Below, piece after piece: positions 5,361 through 5,865 of a stretch of DNA of 5,865 bases. Position numbers and translations under genes: made by a program. The notes under the pieces were generated by a model. The model saw only the letters and a list, made by a program, of their open reading frames with translations, did no database searches and was not told where the DNA came from. Each line of letters begins with the position of its first letter. Position 1 is the stretch's first letter. The DNA comes from Candidatus Avipropionibacterium avicola. Lineage in GTDB: Bacteria; Actinomycetota; Actinomycetes; Propionibacteriales; Propionibacteriaceae. The stretch lies in contig DVLP01000199.1 in the NCBI GenBank assembly GCA_018715445.1, positions 1 to 5,865 on the forward strand, given 5' to 3'.

Positions 5361-5865
5361 ATGCCTTCCGACACCGCTGCACCACCGCCCATGACGACAC
5401 CCGGCACCACCCCCGGCAACACCGCACGACCGCTGCCCGTGCTGGCTTTGGGGATCCTGGTCTGCTCGGCCTTCGTGGTGATCCTCAACGAGACGATCCT
5501 GTCGGTCGCCCTGACCCACCTGATGGATGACCTCGAGGTCTCCGAGACGACCGTCCAGTGGGTCAGCACCGCCTTCCTGCTGACGATGGCCGTGGTGATC
5601 CCGGCCACCGGTTATCTGATGCAGCGCCTGTCGACCCGGACCCTCTACCTGTCGGCGATGACCCTCTTCCTGGCCGGCACCGTGGTGTGCCTGGTCTCCC
5701 CCGGTTTCACCACCCTGCTCATCGGTCGGGTGATCCAGGCCGGCGGCACAGCGATCATGATCCCGCTGTTGATGACCACGGTGCTGCAACTCATCGAGCC
5801 CCACCGTCGCGGTCAGGTGATGGGGATCGTGATGATCGTCATCTCGGTCGCCCCCGCGCTGGGCC
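5361..5865 (+). CDS. DHA2-family MFS drug exporter, LmrB/EmrB-like, N-terminal part (cut by window edge)
   Basis: This is a proton-driven multidrug exporter of the inner membrane; the family has 14 TM segments and about 450-500 residues, of which 168 are visible. After a Pro/Thr-rich cytoplasmic tail (1-24), TM1 (about 25-42) leads to NETILSVAL, with Glu44 at the acidic position conserved in this group. Next come TM2 (TVQWVSTAFLLTMAVVIPAT), a loop with a motif A-like GYLMQRLSTRTLYL, TM3 (SAMTLFLAGTVVCLVS), TM4 (LLIGRVIQAGGTAIMIPL) and the start of TM5 (GIVMIVISVAPALG), where the antiporter motif C begins. The NETILSVAL and QWVSTAFLLTMAVVIP stretches are closest to LmrB-type transporters; the substrate cannot be told. 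ATG 5361 is the first in-frame start after the previous gene. ATG 5391 is an alternative, and neither has a good Shine-Dalgarno. The gene may belong to a group with later genes outside the window. Confidence 0.88.
   Translation, partial: MPSDTAAPPPMTTPGTTPGNTARPLPVLALGILVCSAFVVILNETILSVALTHLMDDLEVSETTVQWVSTAFLLTMAVVIPATGYLMQRLSTRTLYLSAMTLFLAGTVVCLVSPGFTTLLIGRVIQAGGTAIMIPLLMTTVLQLIEPHRRGQVMGIVMIVISVAPALG

Noticed and set aside
5264..5530. Small open frame starting just after the coiled-coil gene, considered as a regulatory leader peptide for the exporter
   Set aside because: It is His/Arg/Pro-rich, has no Shine-Dalgarno and runs deep into the exporter gene in another frame; a leader peptide would be expected to end before it.
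4112..5608. Long minus-strand open frames (498 and 457 codons) opposite the coiled-coil gene
   Set aside because: They run antisense across three features including gene gaps, have no family resemblance, and their Ser/Arg or Gly/Val-rich composition is what high-GC coding DNA gives on the opposite strand.

Overview
The window is a stretch of high-GC DNA. It has strongly GC-biased third codon positions, GTG starts, leaderless-type promoters and a mannosyltransferase gene of the mycobacterial type. All of this points to an actinobacterium. The frequent CGTACG-type words and gene content would fit Propionibacteriales, but the genus cannot be fixed from sequence alone.

Layout, left to right. (1) Positions 1-508, minus strand: the N-terminal 169 residues of RsmI, the 16S rRNA C1402 2'-O-methyltransferase, cut by the window edge. 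(2) Positions 509-650: a divergent intergenic region with two perfect copies and one decayed copy of a short palindromic repeat, ending in a leaderless-type promoter. (3) Positions 651-2276, plus strand: an actinobacterial protein O-mannosyltransferase (GT39, Pmt). RsmI divergent to Pmt is the same arrangement as Rv1003/Rv1002c in Mycobacterium tuberculosis. (4) Positions 2277-2444: a 168-base gap with a hairpin on the pmt stop codon, an 11-bp direct repeat at 22-bp spacing, a perfect 13-bp palindrome, a -10 element and a Shine-Dalgarno sequence. (5) Positions 2445-4169, plus: a lipoprotein solute-binding protein of the peptide/nickel family (SBP_bac_5) with no permease or ATPase gene in view. 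(6) Positions 4170-4228: a short gap with a 15-bp tandem repeat that places three stop codons in frame, then a second leaderless-type promoter. (7) Positions 4229-5260, plus: an uncharacterised actinobacterial protein with a conserved N-terminal domain, an acidic repeat linker and a long C-terminal coiled coil. (8) Positions 5361-5865, plus: the first 168 residues of a DHA2-family (LmrB/EmrB-like) MFS drug exporter, cut by the window edge.

How the genes relate. The plus-strand genes each have their own candidate promoter, so this does not look like one operon. Pmt mannosylates exported proteins, and the neighbouring lipoprotein has a Ser/Thr/Pro/Ala-rich segment after its lipid-anchor cysteine, so it could be a substrate; this is a guess from adjacency. 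I see no CRISPR array, RNA gene, transposon, phage gene or defence system. The region looks mostly like ordinary chromosome. The least explained items are the coiled-coil protein of unknown function and the cluster of repeats in the intergenic gaps.
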